A DNA stretch of 35,585 nucleotides from Opitutus sp. GAS368 (GTDB lineage: Bacteria; Verrucomicrobiota; Verrucomicrobiia; Opitutales; Opitutaceae). Every line of letters starts with the position of its first letter. The first letter of the stretch is position 1. Where the stretch lies: assembly GCA_945869845.1 (NCBI GenBank), contig CAMBRG010000024.1, positions 1-35,585 on the forward strand, read 5' to 3'. The position numbers and the translations under genes were made by a program. The notes below the pieces were generated by a model. The model was given only the letters and a program-made list of their open reading frames with translations. It made no database searches and had not been told where the DNA came from. Shown here in pieces: positions 16,245 to 24,980 of the stretch.

Positions 16245-16423
16245 GGTTCCGCCATGGCGCGAACGTCCGGCGCGCTCGTCACCTTGGCAACGGGTTTTTG
16301 CCCACAAGTTATTCGGACGGGCGGGATGAAAATTATGCAGCGGAAATCATCGGCGATGTCTAGCCGGCGGCCGGAGAGGGCCGGCGCGAACGCGGTCGGC
16401 CTCGTGACCGCGGACTCGGCGCG

Positions 16424-17752
16424 TCACGCGCCGCTCTTCACCGCCACGGGCGCGCGGGCGATCAGCACTTTATCCACGCGGCGCTTGTCCATATCGACGA
16501 CCTCAAAACGCCAGCCGGCCCAATCGAAATAATCCCCCGCCGTCGGAATGCGCGCGAGCTGCGTCACCATTAGGCCGCCCACCGTCTGGTAGTCGGCGTG
16601 GCCCTCTTGGGGCAGCGCCGAATCGAGGCCGAGCAAGGTCTTCAACTCGCCCGTCGGCAGCGTCGCGTCGATCAGCCACGAGCCGTCCTCGCGTTGCTTC
16701 ACCTCCGGGTTGGCGCGATCGCCCGGCGAGGGCAGGTCGCCCACGATCGCCTCGAGCACGTCGATCAAGGTCACCAGGCCCTGCACCGCGCCGAACTCAT
16801 CCGTCACGACCGCGATGTGTTTGCCGGTTTTTTTGAACTGTTCGAGCAACTGGCTCGCCGAAAACGTTTCCGGCACAAACAGCGGCGGCAGCAGCAAATT
16901 CTTGAGCGTCGTCGGCAAGCCGATCGCCGAGTGCGCCCACAACGCCTTCACCGCCACCATGCCCACGATTTTGTCGCGCTGCGTCTGATAAACGGGGAAA
17001 TACGAGTGCCCGCTCGTCACGATCTTCCGCCAATTGGCCTCTTCCGGATCGTCCAAATTGAGAAACACGATCTTCGGCCGGGGCGTCATCACGCGCATGA
17101 TCGAGAGTTGGTCCAGCGCGAGCACGCCCTCGACCATTTCCTTCTCCGCCCGTTGAAACACGCCCGCGTGCAGGCCTTGTTCCACCAGCGCGCGCACTTC
17201 GTCTTCGCTCACGTTGTCCGCCGCGGAGCGTGGCTTGATCCCGAGCAGCTTCACCAGCAGCTCCGTGAAAAATTCAAACAGCCTCAGCAGCGGCGCCGCC
17301 AGCCACGCCAGCGCCCGCATCGTGCCGGCGAGCAGCGACGCCACCTTCTCCGGATACGCCAGCCCCACGCGCTTCGGCACCAGTTCGCCAAAAACCAACA
17401 TCAGCGAGGTCAGCCCGAGCGTCACCGCCGTCAGCGACACCCAGCCCGCGTGCGTCGCCCACTCCGGCCATCGCGCCGCCAACGAGAGGGAAAGCTGCGC
17501 CGCGAGTTTCGCGCCGGCGAGCACGCCCGCGATCATGCCCGAGAGGGTCAGCCAAAACTCCACGAGCGCCAGAAACCGCGCGGGATGCTCCGCCAACTCC
17601 AGCGCTTGCCCCGCGCCGACATCACCCTTGGCCGCGAGTTTCCGCAGCTTGGTTTTCTTAGCCGAGACGACGGCGGTCTCGGCCATGGCCAACACGCCGT
17701 TGGCGCCGACCAACAGACCCAAAATCATTAGCTCTAGCGGCAGGTTAAACAT
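16424..17752 (-). CDS. CorC/HlyC-type CNNM-CBS membrane protein
   Basis: The start at ATG 17752 (MFNLPLELMILGLLVGANG) gives 442 residues; a TTG-started extension adds 21 residues without function. Residues 1-185 are a CNNM (DUF21) membrane domain with about four hydrophobic segments. Next are paired CBS domains at about 195-335 (MRVMTPRPKIVFL, FPVYQTQRDKIVGMV, HIAVVTDEFGAVQGLVTLIDVLEAIVGD region). A CorC_HlyC domain follows at about 350-435 (WLIDATLPTGEL, YQTVGGLMV, GWRFEVVDMDKRRVDKV). The family is linked to magnesium/divalent cation efflux and to haemolysin-like annotations; the inner membrane is the expected location. The stop codon lies inside the palindrome GGCGCGTCACGCGCC (16419-16433). 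Confidence 0.92.
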   Translation of the reverse strand: MFNLPLELMILGLLVGANGVLAMAETAVVSAKKTKLRKLAAKGDVGAGQALELAEHPARFLALVEFWLTLSGMIAGVLAGAKLAAQLSLSLAARWPEWATHAGWVSLTAVTLGLTSLMLVFGELVPKRVGLAYPEKVASLLAGTMRALAWLAAPLLRLFEFFTELLVKLLGIKPRSAADNVSEDEVRALVEQGLHAGVFQRAEKEMVEGVLALDQLSIMRVMTPRPKIVFLNLDDPEEANWRKIVTSGHSYFPVYQTQRDKIVGMVAVKALWAHSAIGLPTTLKNLLLPPLFVPETFSASQLLEQFKKTGKHIAVVTDEFGAVQGLVTLIDVLEAIVGDLPSPGDRANPEVKQREDGSWLIDATLPTGELKTLLGLDSALPQEGHADYQTVGGLMVTQLARIPTAGDYFDWAGWRFEVVDMDKRRVDKVLIARAPVAVKSGA

Positions 17753-17900
17753 GACGACCCGGCACCATAAGCCCGCCCCGCCCCCGCGCAATCCTTTGCT
17801 CCACTCGCCCACCAAACCTCACCGCGGCCTGCTCTTAAAAAACCGGGGCGTCTTCTTACCGGTCAGTCATTTCCGCTCGGTTCGATTCTCCACTCAAACC

Positions 17901-17919
17901 CACGGGCAAGATGCCCGTG
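17901..17919. repeat. REP-like hairpin
   Basis: CACGGGCA-AGA-TGCCCGTG is a perfect 8-bp stem with a three-base loop. On the minus strand it is preceded by GTGG, similar to the GTAG foot of REP elements. It lies in the 261-bp gap between the TBDR stop (18014) and the CorC-like start (17752). The rest of that gap shows no gene. Confidence 0.55.
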
Positions 17920-17973
17920 CCACCTCGGAACCCGCCGTGATACCCATCGCCCGATCCTTTCGTATCTATGTGG

Positions 17974-17994
17974 GGCCCGACCTCGGGTCGGGCC
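17974..17994. repeat. REP-like hairpin
   Basis: GGCCCGACC-TCG-GGTCGGGCC is a perfect 9-bp stem with a three-base loop, preceded on the plus strand by TGTG. It lies 20 bp beyond the stop of the leftward TBDR, so it could protect or end that transcript, but no U-tract follows. Confidence 0.6.
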
Positions 17995-18013
17995 GAAGGT
18001 GGCGATTTCTGGC

Positions 18014-21000
18014 TCAGAAGCGGCCGTTGATGCCGGCCGTCACCGTGACGAAATTGATGATCGTGCGGCGCGTCCGGTCCTTGAAACCGACGTACCAACG
18101 CTGGGGCTCGTTGAGGATGTTGGAGGCGTTGAGCGTGAAGCCGAGATTGGGCCGATACTGGTATCCCGCACTGACGTTCAACGTCTTCATCGAGTAGCGG
18201 TATTGGTTCAGTGCCGGCGACAACACGCTGATCGCGGTCGGGTGCTCGCCCGTGAAATTGTAGAGCAGACTGGTGTTAAACTTCCGGTAGCGCCAACTCA
18301 GCGAGGCATTCATCGCCGCCGGGATGAAGTTAGCAATGTCGCGACGGGAAAAATAGACCGCCGGCGTGCTCGCCGTTGGCTCACGGCCCAAGATTGGCGT
18401 CCCGCCCGGAGTGGCTGCGCTGCCCACGCCATGCTGGTTGATCCGGGTATAGTTGAACGAGGCGGAAAGCCCCTTGAGCGCGCCGGGCAAAAAGGTGAAC
18501 TGCTGATTGTAGGCAAACTCCCAGCCCTGCACGTAGACGGTGCCCGCATTCATCGACGTGCGCTCAATGTAACCTACATATTGGCCGTCGTAGCCGTTGT
18601 CCGGTCCGTCCGCAATAAAGCCGCGGTCCAATCCGGCGACGATGTAGTCGCTGATGGTTTTGTGAAACCAGCCAAAGGTGAGGCTGCCGACCGGCTCGAA
18701 ATAGTATTCGAGCGTGGTATCCCAATTCGAGGCCTGCTGGGGCTTGAGGCCCGCGTTGTTCACCGTGAGGACTTGGGTGGTGTCGTTGGGCGTTTCCCCC
18801 GGCAACAGGCTGCCCAGCGGCGCGCGGCCATAACCCGTCGACCAACTGGCCCGGGCCTTTAAGTTGGGGGTGATGTCATGGAAAACATGGGCGCTCGGAA
18901 ATTTTTGCGTGAACGCGCCCGGGAGGGTGCGGTAATTCACGCCGTAGTCGGCAGCGGCAGCGCCGACCGGATCCGCGCGCTGCTGCGCGGCCGTGCTAAG
19001 AATCCGGGAGCGGACCCAGCCCCAACTTTCCGTGCGCACCTGCTCGAAACGCACTCCGGTCAGGTAACCGGTGCGGCCCAAGAGACCGCCTCGGCCGAGC
19101 CGGCCCTGCGCCATGATGTAGGTCGCCGGGATCCACTCGGTGACGCCATTCGTGCCGATAAATTTTTGGCTTTCGTTGAAGTAGAAATCTTCGTTCCACA
19201 GCGCGGGGTCGGCTGGCCGGCCGTCCTTGGTGATGCCCTCGGCCTGCCAGATCGGAATTTTGCGCCCGGTCTTCACGCGGTCGTAGCTCAAGTAGCTATC
19301 GTCGGGGGCGAAGCGGAACGCGGGATCATAAGCGGCGGTGGCTTTGGGCACCCACCGTTGCCGTTCCTTGCCCCACTGGTCCATCTGGAGGGAGCGCCAG
19401 TGAAAGCCTGCCTTCAACGTGGTCGGGGCGGCGACGGGCAACTTGTAGCGAACGTCAAAACGGAACTGTTTTAGCAGCTGGTCCTGTTCGTTACGCTGCC
19501 GAACCAGGCCGTCGGTCGCGCGCGGGAGGTAGTTGCGGGCGTCGGTAAAATCGGGTCCGCCGTTCTGGATAAACTTGGGGTGGAGTTCGTTCTCGCTCTG
19601 GTCGATTATCCAACCGGCGCCGCCAAAGAACACGGCCCGGCCCGGCACCTGGGCGGCCGGGTCGAAGAGCCGCATGTTGAGCTGGCCACCCCGGCCCGTG
19701 CCGTTGTTGAGCGTCGTGCGCGAGATGCCGGCCGTGTATTCGATGTTGAGGTTCGAGTAGGTGTGCTCGCCGGTGAAATCGACGCGGCCCATGCGCACGT
19801 AATAGTTCAGCGGGCCGTCCATCTGCACATCGATATTGTTCGTGTTCGTGCCCGCGGCCGAAGTGCTCGGGATCGCGCGCAACACCGTAACCCGGTTGGT
19901 GAACGCTCCGGGCACGATCCCCGTGGTGGCGCTCGGCACCTGCGTATTGCTGTTGCCGGAGGCTGCGGCCGACAAGCGCACGCGGCGGCGGAGCCGCTCG
20001 AAATTGTCGTTCTCGGTCACCGCAAGGGAGAACTTCGTCGTCGGCGACCATTTGTAATCGGTCCGCAACGCGATGCTCTTCTGCTTACGATTGTTGGCGT
20101 TGTCCCAGGTCTGGTAGTTGAACACCGGCGCCGGACCGGTGCCAATGTTAGTGCGGTCAAAAACCGACTCGAAGCCGCCGACCGCGTTTTCCGAATAAAA
20201 GAGATTCACCGAGGTGCCGAGGTTGCGCGAACCGCCGAACACGCTGAACACCTGCTGGTGGGTCACGTTGAGAATCGGGTGCGAGCGGTGCTGTGAGCGC
20301 AGCGGCGTTTGCTCGAAAAACGGCGGTGCCATCCGCACGCTGAAATTGTAGGTGGTCCGGCTGTCTTCCTTCATACTGAAGGTCGAGCGGGTCTTGAAAT
20401 TGATCGTACCGCCGAGCGAGTCGGCGCCTTTGTCGGGCGTCTGGCCCTTAATCAGCTCCATGCCCTCGAACATCGCGCCGGTGATCGACTGGAGCTCGAA
20501 GCTCCGGTTGGTCCCCAGCGTCGTCAGCGACCCGCCGTCCACTGTGACGTTGTTGAGCGTGGGATCCATGCCGCGGATGTTGAAGCGGTAGGCGAGCCCT
20601 TCGTCGGTCGGGCTGCCTGCCACGCCCGGCAGGCGCATCACGACTTCGCCTGCGCTCATGTTGGGCAGGTAGCCGAACGCATCCATCGCGATCACATCCT
20701 TCACATTATCCGCGTTCTTCTTTTCCGTGATCATCGCCGCGTTGCCCTCGCGTTCGCCCGTGACCTTAAATGAGGCGAGTTTGTAGATGGCCGCCGTCAG
20801 TTCGAAATCGCGCACCGCCCGCTCGCCCGCGCCGACCGTGACCGTGCGCCGGATAGGATCGAGACCGATGTAGGTCACCTCGAGCTCGTAGGTGCCCGGA
20901 GGGACATTCGAAATCACGAAGCGGCCGGAGTTGTCGGTGAGCAGACTTACGCTCAACCCCGGCGCCGTCACGGCGGCCCCTTGGAGGGTGTTGCGGGTCG

Positions 21001-21160
21001 CGGCATTGCTGACGGCACCGGTGATGGTGCCTGTCGCCTCCGCGCCAACCGCACTCAGCGGATCTGACAGGAGCAGGCCGAGGAGTGCCGACAACGCGAT
21101 GCCGGACCACGTGCGACCGCGCGAAACGAATCGACTGAGAGTGAGCCATTCTTGCTTCAT
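18014..21160 (-). CDS. TonB-dependent outer-membrane receptor
   Basis: The start at ATG 21160 (MKQEWLTLSRFVSRGR) gives 1048 residues with a long signal peptide ending SAVGAE. Residues about 45-125 are a carboxypeptidase-regulatory-like domain (GTITGAVSNAATR, NSGRFVISNVPPGTYEL). The plug contains NMSAGEVVMRLPGV, NIRGMDPTLNNVTVDGG and ADSLGGTINFKTRSTF. The beta-barrel ends in the aromatic NGRF. It is read away from the sulfatase cluster across a shared 358-bp promoter region, so it is probably the import receptor of that locus or co-regulated with it. Confidence 0.93.
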   Translation of the reverse strand: MKQEWLTLSRFVSRGRTWSGIALSALLGLLLSDPLSAVGAEATGTITGAVSNAATRNTLQGAAVTAPGLSVSLLTDNSGRFVISNVPPGTYELEVTYIGLDPIRRTVTVGAGERAVRDFELTAAIYKLASFKVTGEREGNAAMITEKKNADNVKDVIAMDAFGYLPNMSAGEVVMRLPGVAGSPTDEGLAYRFNIRGMDPTLNNVTVDGGSLTTLGTNRSFELQSITGAMFEGMELIKGQTPDKGADSLGGTINFKTRSTFSMKEDSRTTYNFSVRMAPPFFEQTPLRSQHRSHPILNVTHQQVFSVFGGSRNLGTSVNLFYSENAVGGFESVFDRTNIGTGPAPVFNYQTWDNANNRKQKSIALRTDYKWSPTTKFSLAVTENDNFERLRRRVRLSAAASGNSNTQVPSATTGIVPGAFTNRVTVLRAIPSTSAAGTNTNNIDVQMDGPLNYYVRMGRVDFTGEHTYSNLNIEYTAGISRTTLNNGTGRGGQLNMRLFDPAAQVPGRAVFFGGAGWIIDQSENELHPKFIQNGGPDFTDARNYLPRATDGLVRQRNEQDQLLKQFRFDVRYKLPVAAPTTLKAGFHWRSLQMDQWGKERQRWVPKATAAYDPAFRFAPDDSYLSYDRVKTGRKIPIWQAEGITKDGRPADPALWNEDFYFNESQKFIGTNGVTEWIPATYIMAQGRLGRGGLLGRTGYLTGVRFEQVRTESWGWVRSRILSTAAQQRADPVGAAAADYGVNYRTLPGAFTQKFPSAHVFHDITPNLKARASWSTGYGRAPLGSLLPGETPNDTTQVLTVNNAGLKPQQASNWDTTLEYYFEPVGSLTFGWFHKTISDYIVAGLDRGFIADGPDNGYDGQYVGYIERTSMNAGTVYVQGWEFAYNQQFTFLPGALKGLSASFNYTRINQHGVGSAATPGGTPILGREPTASTPAVYFSRRDIANFIPAAMNASLSWRYRKFNTSLLYNFTGEHPTAISVLSPALNQYRYSMKTLNVSAGYQYRPNLGFTLNASNILNEPQRWYVGFKDRTRRTIINFVTVTAGINGRF

Positions 21161-21345
21161 GGATGTGCGGGGTAACAAGTGCGGCCGCGCGCGCATTCCC
21201 CAAGGGTCGGGGGTAGAACGGCATGGCCTTAGCTTAGGTTGGATGAAAACGGGGAGGGAGGAGGGCGGGGAGCCCTGACCACCGCACGTTCGAAAGCGAC
21301 CGCGCGCGAGGCAAACCCGAAATCAGCCAACCGCAGAAGCTCCCG

Positions 21346-21362
21346 CACAAACTCCGTTTGTG
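21346..21362. promoter_or_regulatory. Palindrome in divergent TBDR/sulfatase intergenic region
   Basis: CACAAAC-TCC-GTTTGTG is a perfect 7-bp dyad with a three-base centre. It lies between the starts of the leftward TBDR (21160) and the rightward sulfatase (21519). Its position fits a regulator site for one or both genes; the cognate regulator is not in the window. Confidence 0.4.
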
Positions 21363-21387
21363 TGCCGGCCCGGGCTGCCGCGGACCA

Positions 21388-21419
21388 CGATGTCGTCGCC
21401 CAAACCTGCAACGACATCG
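21388..21419. promoter_or_regulatory. Spaced inverted repeat in divergent intergenic region
   Basis: CGATGTCGT (21388-21396) and ACGACATCG (21411-21419) are perfect 9-bp inverted arms around 14 bases. The arm starts are 23 bp apart, about two helical turns. Together with the dyad just upstream this suggests a compact control region, by inference. The remainder of the 358-bp gap shows no gene. Confidence 0.4.
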
Positions 21420-21518
21420 GCGGCGGACCGCCCGCCCGCCGGGCCTCACGACCGCGCGCTTTCGGCCGCAACCTCCACACCCGCCCGCCGTCTTCTCCCC
21501 GCTCGCTCACCCTTCCCC

Positions 21519-22865
21519 ATGAAATCATCCCTCCTTATCCGTCTCTTCTGCCTCCTCGCGCTCTTCGCTCCGGTTTTCACCCGCGCCGCGACTTCACCCA
21601 ACGTCATCATCTTCTACGCCGACGATCTCGGCTGGGGTGAAATCGCCGCGCAGGGCTTCACCAAAGATATTCCGACTCCCCACATCGACTCCCTCGCCCA
21701 AAACGGCCTGCGTTTCACCAACGGCTACGTCGCCGCGACCTATTGCAGCCCCTCGCGCGCCGGCCTCGTGACCGGTCGCTACCCCACCCGCTTCGGCCAC
21801 GAATTCAACACCGTCGCCAACGCCGTCGGCCTCCGCGCCGACCAGACCACGATGGCCTCGCGCCTGCGGTCCCTAGGCTACGCCACCGCCGCCGTCGGCA
21901 AGTGGCACCTCGGCAATCAGCCGGAAAACCGCCCGACGAAGCGCGGCTTCGACGAATTCTACGGCACGCTCAATAACACCCCGTTCTTCCACCCGACCAA
22001 CTTCATCGACTCGCGCCTCTCCGACGAGGTCCGCGAAATCACCGACCCCAAATTCTACACCACCGACGCCTACGCCGCCCGCGCCGTCGATTGGTTGGAG
22101 AAAAACAAAGCCAAGCCCTGCTTCCTCTACCTGCCCTTCAACGCCGTCCACGCCCCGCTCGAGGCGACCCAAAAAAATCTCGACCGTTTCCCCAACATCA
22201 CCGACCCGAAACGAAAAACCTTCGCCGCCATGATAGCCGCGATGGACGACGCGGTCGGCGCCGTGATGGCGAAGATCCGCGCCCTCGGCCAAGAGGAAAA
22301 CACGCTCGTCTTCTTCATCTCCGACAACGGCGGTCCCACCGCGAGCACCAGTTCGGCCAACGGCCCGCTCCGCGGCTTTAAGATGACCACGTTCGAGGGC
22401 GGCACGCGCGTCCCCTTCATCGCCCAGTGGAAAGGTAAAATCCCCGCCGGCAAAACCTACAACTTTCCCGTGCTGAATCTCGACGTCCTGCCCACCGCGA
22501 TCATCGCCGCCGGCGGCAAGCCCGAGGCGTCGTGGCAACTCGACGGCGTCGACCTGATGCCCTACCTCACCGGCCAGCAGACCACCCGTCCGCACCCCAC
22601 CCTCTTCTGGCGCTACGGCCCGCAATGGGCGATCCGCGACGGCGATCTGAAACTCGTCGTCGCCCGCGGCGGCAGCGGCCAACCCGAACTTTACGACCTC
22701 GCCGCCGACATCGGCGAATCGAAGGACCTCGCCGCCGCCCAACCCGCGAAAGTGAAGGAACTGCAAGCGAAGTGGGACAAGTGGAGCGCCGCGCAAGCCC
22801 CCGCCAGCGCCCCCGACTCCGTTGCCGGCCCCGCGAAGAAGAACAAAAAGAAAAAAGCCAACTGA
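21519..22865 (+). CDS. Exported type I sulfatase
   Basis: The start at ATG 21519 gives 448 residues with a signal peptide (MKSSLLIRLFCLLALF, ending FTRAA). It belongs to the formylglycine-dependent sulfatase family. Metal-binding D35-D36 are in IIFYADDLGWG. The modification motif C-x-P-S-R is CSPSR at 76-80, where C76 becomes formylglycine. GKWHLG (K128, H130) and the metal-binding SDNGG (D269, N270) follow. It ends in a Lys-rich tail (KKNKKKKAN). It hydrolyses a sulfate ester in the periplasm or outside the cell; the substrate is not predictable. It needs a separate formylglycine-generating enzyme, not found here. An upstream start at 21360 would bury the signal peptide. Confidence 0.93.
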   Translation: MKSSLLIRLFCLLALFAPVFTRAATSPNVIIFYADDLGWGEIAAQGFTKDIPTPHIDSLAQNGLRFTNGYVAATYCSPSRAGLVTGRYPTRFGHEFNTVANAVGLRADQTTMASRLRSLGYATAAVGKWHLGNQPENRPTKRGFDEFYGTLNNTPFFHPTNFIDSRLSDEVREITDPKFYTTDAYAARAVDWLEKNKAKPCFLYLPFNAVHAPLEATQKNLDRFPNITDPKRKTFAAMIAAMDDAVGAVMAKIRALGQEENTLVFFISDNGGPTASTSSANGPLRGFKMTTFEGGTRVPFIAQWKGKIPAGKTYNFPVLNLDVLPTAIIAAGGKPEASWQLDGVDLMPYLTGQQTTRPHPTLFWRYGPQWAIRDGDLKLVVARGGSGQPELYDLAADIGESKDLAAAQPAKVKELQAKWDKWSAAQAPASAPDSVAGPAKKNKKKKAN

Positions 22866-22908
22866 GCGTTTTTTTTGGGGGGCCAAACCTCCCTGATTCC
22901 GCCCCGGC

Positions 22909-23174
22909 GGACCGCCCTCCGCGCTTACCTCAACGGGCCGTTCAAGCCGTCCGCGATCGACGGCCTCGGGCAGAAAAACTACGCCCGTATCCTCCGCGCC
23001 CGCGAGCGCGGGCCGATCGAACACCGTTGGCTTCGCGGCGTCTCCGTGCGCATTGCCGGCAACAAACTCCTCGACGTGGACCCTCCCATTACCGAGGAGA
23101 CCAACGGCTACACCGCCGGCACCGCCAAATTCCGCGGTCGCCAGTTCGTCCTCGATCTCACCCAACGCTTCTGA
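22909..23174 (+). pseudogene. Relic: ECF sigma factor start fused in frame to TBDR C-terminus
   Basis: The frame translates as ALRAYLNGPFKPSAIDG ... YARILRARERGPIEH up to about 23024. This matches ALRAYLHGLVKPSDIDD ... YARLLRARERGPVEH of the intact sigma factor at 31733, with clear DNA similarity. It then switches to RWLRGVSVRIAGNKLLDVD ... RGRQFVLDLTQRF, the pattern of the last strands of a TBDR barrel with terminal Phe. The junction is near 23025. The piece has no signal peptide, lacks sigma region 4 and lacks the plug and most of the barrel, so it cannot work as either protein. It is best read as the scar of a deletion that removed the rest of a sigma-fecR-TBDR module between the two sulfatases. 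Confidence 0.75.
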
Positions 23175-23194
23175 ACGCTGGTCGCTTCTTCGCC

Positions 23195-24844
23195 ATGCTT
23201 TCACCGATTCGCCGGTTCGCCGTCCTCCTCCTGCTCGCCGTCACCGCCTTCGCCGCCGAACGCCGGCCCAATGTGATTGTCGTCCTAGTCGACGACATGG
23301 GCTGGGCCAACCTCGGCTGCTACGGCGGGCCCGTGGAAACTCCCGTCCTCGACCGCTTGGCGGCCGACGGCGTGCGCTTCACCCAGTTCTACAACTACGC
23401 CCGCTGCTGCCCCAGTCGGGCCGCGCTCCTCACCGGCCTCCATCCGCATGAGACCGGCCTCGGTCACATGACCTTCAAGCGCACCGGCACGAGTCCATCG
23501 AAACTCTCCGAACGCCTGAAAATGCCCGCCGCCTACCGCGGCTGGGTGCGTCCGACGGTGCCCACGTTGCCCGAGATGCTCCGCACGGCCGGCTACGGCA
23601 CCTACATGACCGGCAAGTGGCACGTCGGTAACAGCGACCCGGCCACCTGGCCCCTCCAACGCGGCTTCGACCGTTTCTACGGTTTCCTCGAAGGCACCTC
23701 GGATTTTTTTCGCCCGGACGATCTTCATCGCGGCAACGAAAAGATTTCGCCGGACGGTGAGGGCTATTACACCACCGATGCGTTCACCACCGAGGCCATT
23801 GCCAATCTCCGCGATCACGCGACCCGTAAACCCGACGCCCCGTTCTTTCTCTATCTGTCCTACAACGCCCCCCACTTCCCCATGCAGGCCAGGCCGGAAG
23901 ACTTCGCCAAATACCGTGGCCGCTTCAAAGAGGGCTGGGATGTCCTCCGCATGCGCACGTTGGAGCGCCAGCAGAAACTCGGGTTGATCCCGGCCTCCAC
24001 CGCCCTCAGCCCGCGCCCCGGAGCCACCGACCGGCTCGGCACCGAGGGCGGCGAAGTCCCGGCTTGGGCGAGCCTCACGCCCGAGGAGCAGGACCGCATG
24101 GATGCGATCATGGCCACCTACGCCGCGATGATCGACCGCGTCGACCAAAACCTCGGTCGCCTCGTCTCCCACCTCCGCGAAAGCGGCCAGCTCGAAAACA
24201 CCGCGATTTTTTTCCTCTCGGACAACGGCGCCGAAGCCGAAAGCCCGCCCTTGGGGCAATTCCAACTCGCCAATCTCGGCCACTACGGCCGCGCTTGGGC
24301 GACCGCCTCCAACACGCCCTTCCGCGAGTATAAACATTTCACCCACGAGGGCGGGATCTTGACGCCGCTCATCGTGCACTGGCCCCAGGGCATTTCCCCC
24401 GCACAGCGCGGCACCCTGAGTCACCAAAACGGCTTCCTCCCCGATCTCGTGGCCACCTGCCTCGACCTCGGCGCCGCGACCCGCCCGGCCACGATGGAGG
24501 GCCGGCCTGCGCCCGTGGTCGACGGCCGCACCCTGCGCCCGGTCCTCGCCGGCGCCACCGCCCCGCTGCACGACGCACCCATTTGCCTCGAACACGAGGG
24601 CAACCGCATGGTTCGCGACGGCCGCTGGAAACTCGTCGGCTTCTTCCGCGAACCTTGGGAACTCTACGACCTTGAAACCGACCGCGCCGAAGCCCGCAAC
24701 GTGGCCGCCGCGCACCCCGACATTGTCCGGCGTCTTGAAGCGGCCTACGCGACGTGGGCGACCCGCGTCGGTGCGCTCCCGTGGGACGAGGCCCAACACC
24801 ACTCGGTCTACGACGCCGATACGAAATACGGCATCCGGCGTTAA
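23195..24844 (+). CDS. Exported type I sulfatase
   Basis: The start at ATG 23195 gives 549 residues with a signal peptide (MLSPIRRFAVLLLLAVTAF, ending FAAE). The frame is open far upstream, but only as an Arg/Pro-rich shadow of the first sulfatase and the relic. Metal residues D33-D34 are in VVLVDDMGW. The modification motif CCPSR at 71-75 has C71 as the formylglycine precursor. GKWHVG (K141, H143) and SDNGAE (D343, N344) follow. It is about 100 residues longer than its neighbour, with an insertion in the middle (RTLERQQKLGLIP region), so it probably has a different substrate. It is of the arylsulfatase A-like type. It lies upstream of a TBDR on the same strand, 136 bp away. Confidence 0.93.
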   Translation: MLSPIRRFAVLLLLAVTAFAAERRPNVIVVLVDDMGWANLGCYGGPVETPVLDRLAADGVRFTQFYNYARCCPSRAALLTGLHPHETGLGHMTFKRTGTSPSKLSERLKMPAAYRGWVRPTVPTLPEMLRTAGYGTYMTGKWHVGNSDPATWPLQRGFDRFYGFLEGTSDFFRPDDLHRGNEKISPDGEGYYTTDAFTTEAIANLRDHATRKPDAPFFLYLSYNAPHFPMQARPEDFAKYRGRFKEGWDVLRMRTLERQQKLGLIPASTALSPRPGATDRLGTEGGEVPAWASLTPEEQDRMDAIMATYAAMIDRVDQNLGRLVSHLRESGQLENTAIFFLSDNGAEAESPPLGQFQLANLGHYGRAWATASNTPFREYKHFTHEGGILTPLIVHWPQGISPAQRGTLSHQNGFLPDLVATCLDLGAATRPATMEGRPAPVVDGRTLRPVLAGATAPLHDAPICLEHEGNRMVRDGRWKLVGFFREPWELYDLETDRAEARNVAAAHPDIVRRLEAAYATWATRVGALPWDEAQHHSVYDADTKYGIRR

Positions 24845-24980
24845 GAGAAACCGACCCGCGTCGCGTTAGAATTCTTTCGAACGGGCCGCGTAGGACTCGG
24901 GGCTTGCACGGTGTTCGCACGCCGGATTTTCTCCCGACTCGCGCTCGGTCTGCATTCCCTGTGCCCGGCGCGGCCAACCC

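Noticed and set aside
16419-16433. Palindrome GGCGCGTCACGCGCC over the CorC-like stop as a terminator
   Set aside because: The loop would be a single base and no U-tract follows; it is within what GC-rich sequence produces by chance.
22532-23194. 221-codon upstream extension of the second sulfatase
   Set aside because: It is an Arg/Pro-rich shadow of the first sulfatase's end and of the relic; the signal peptide starts at 23195.
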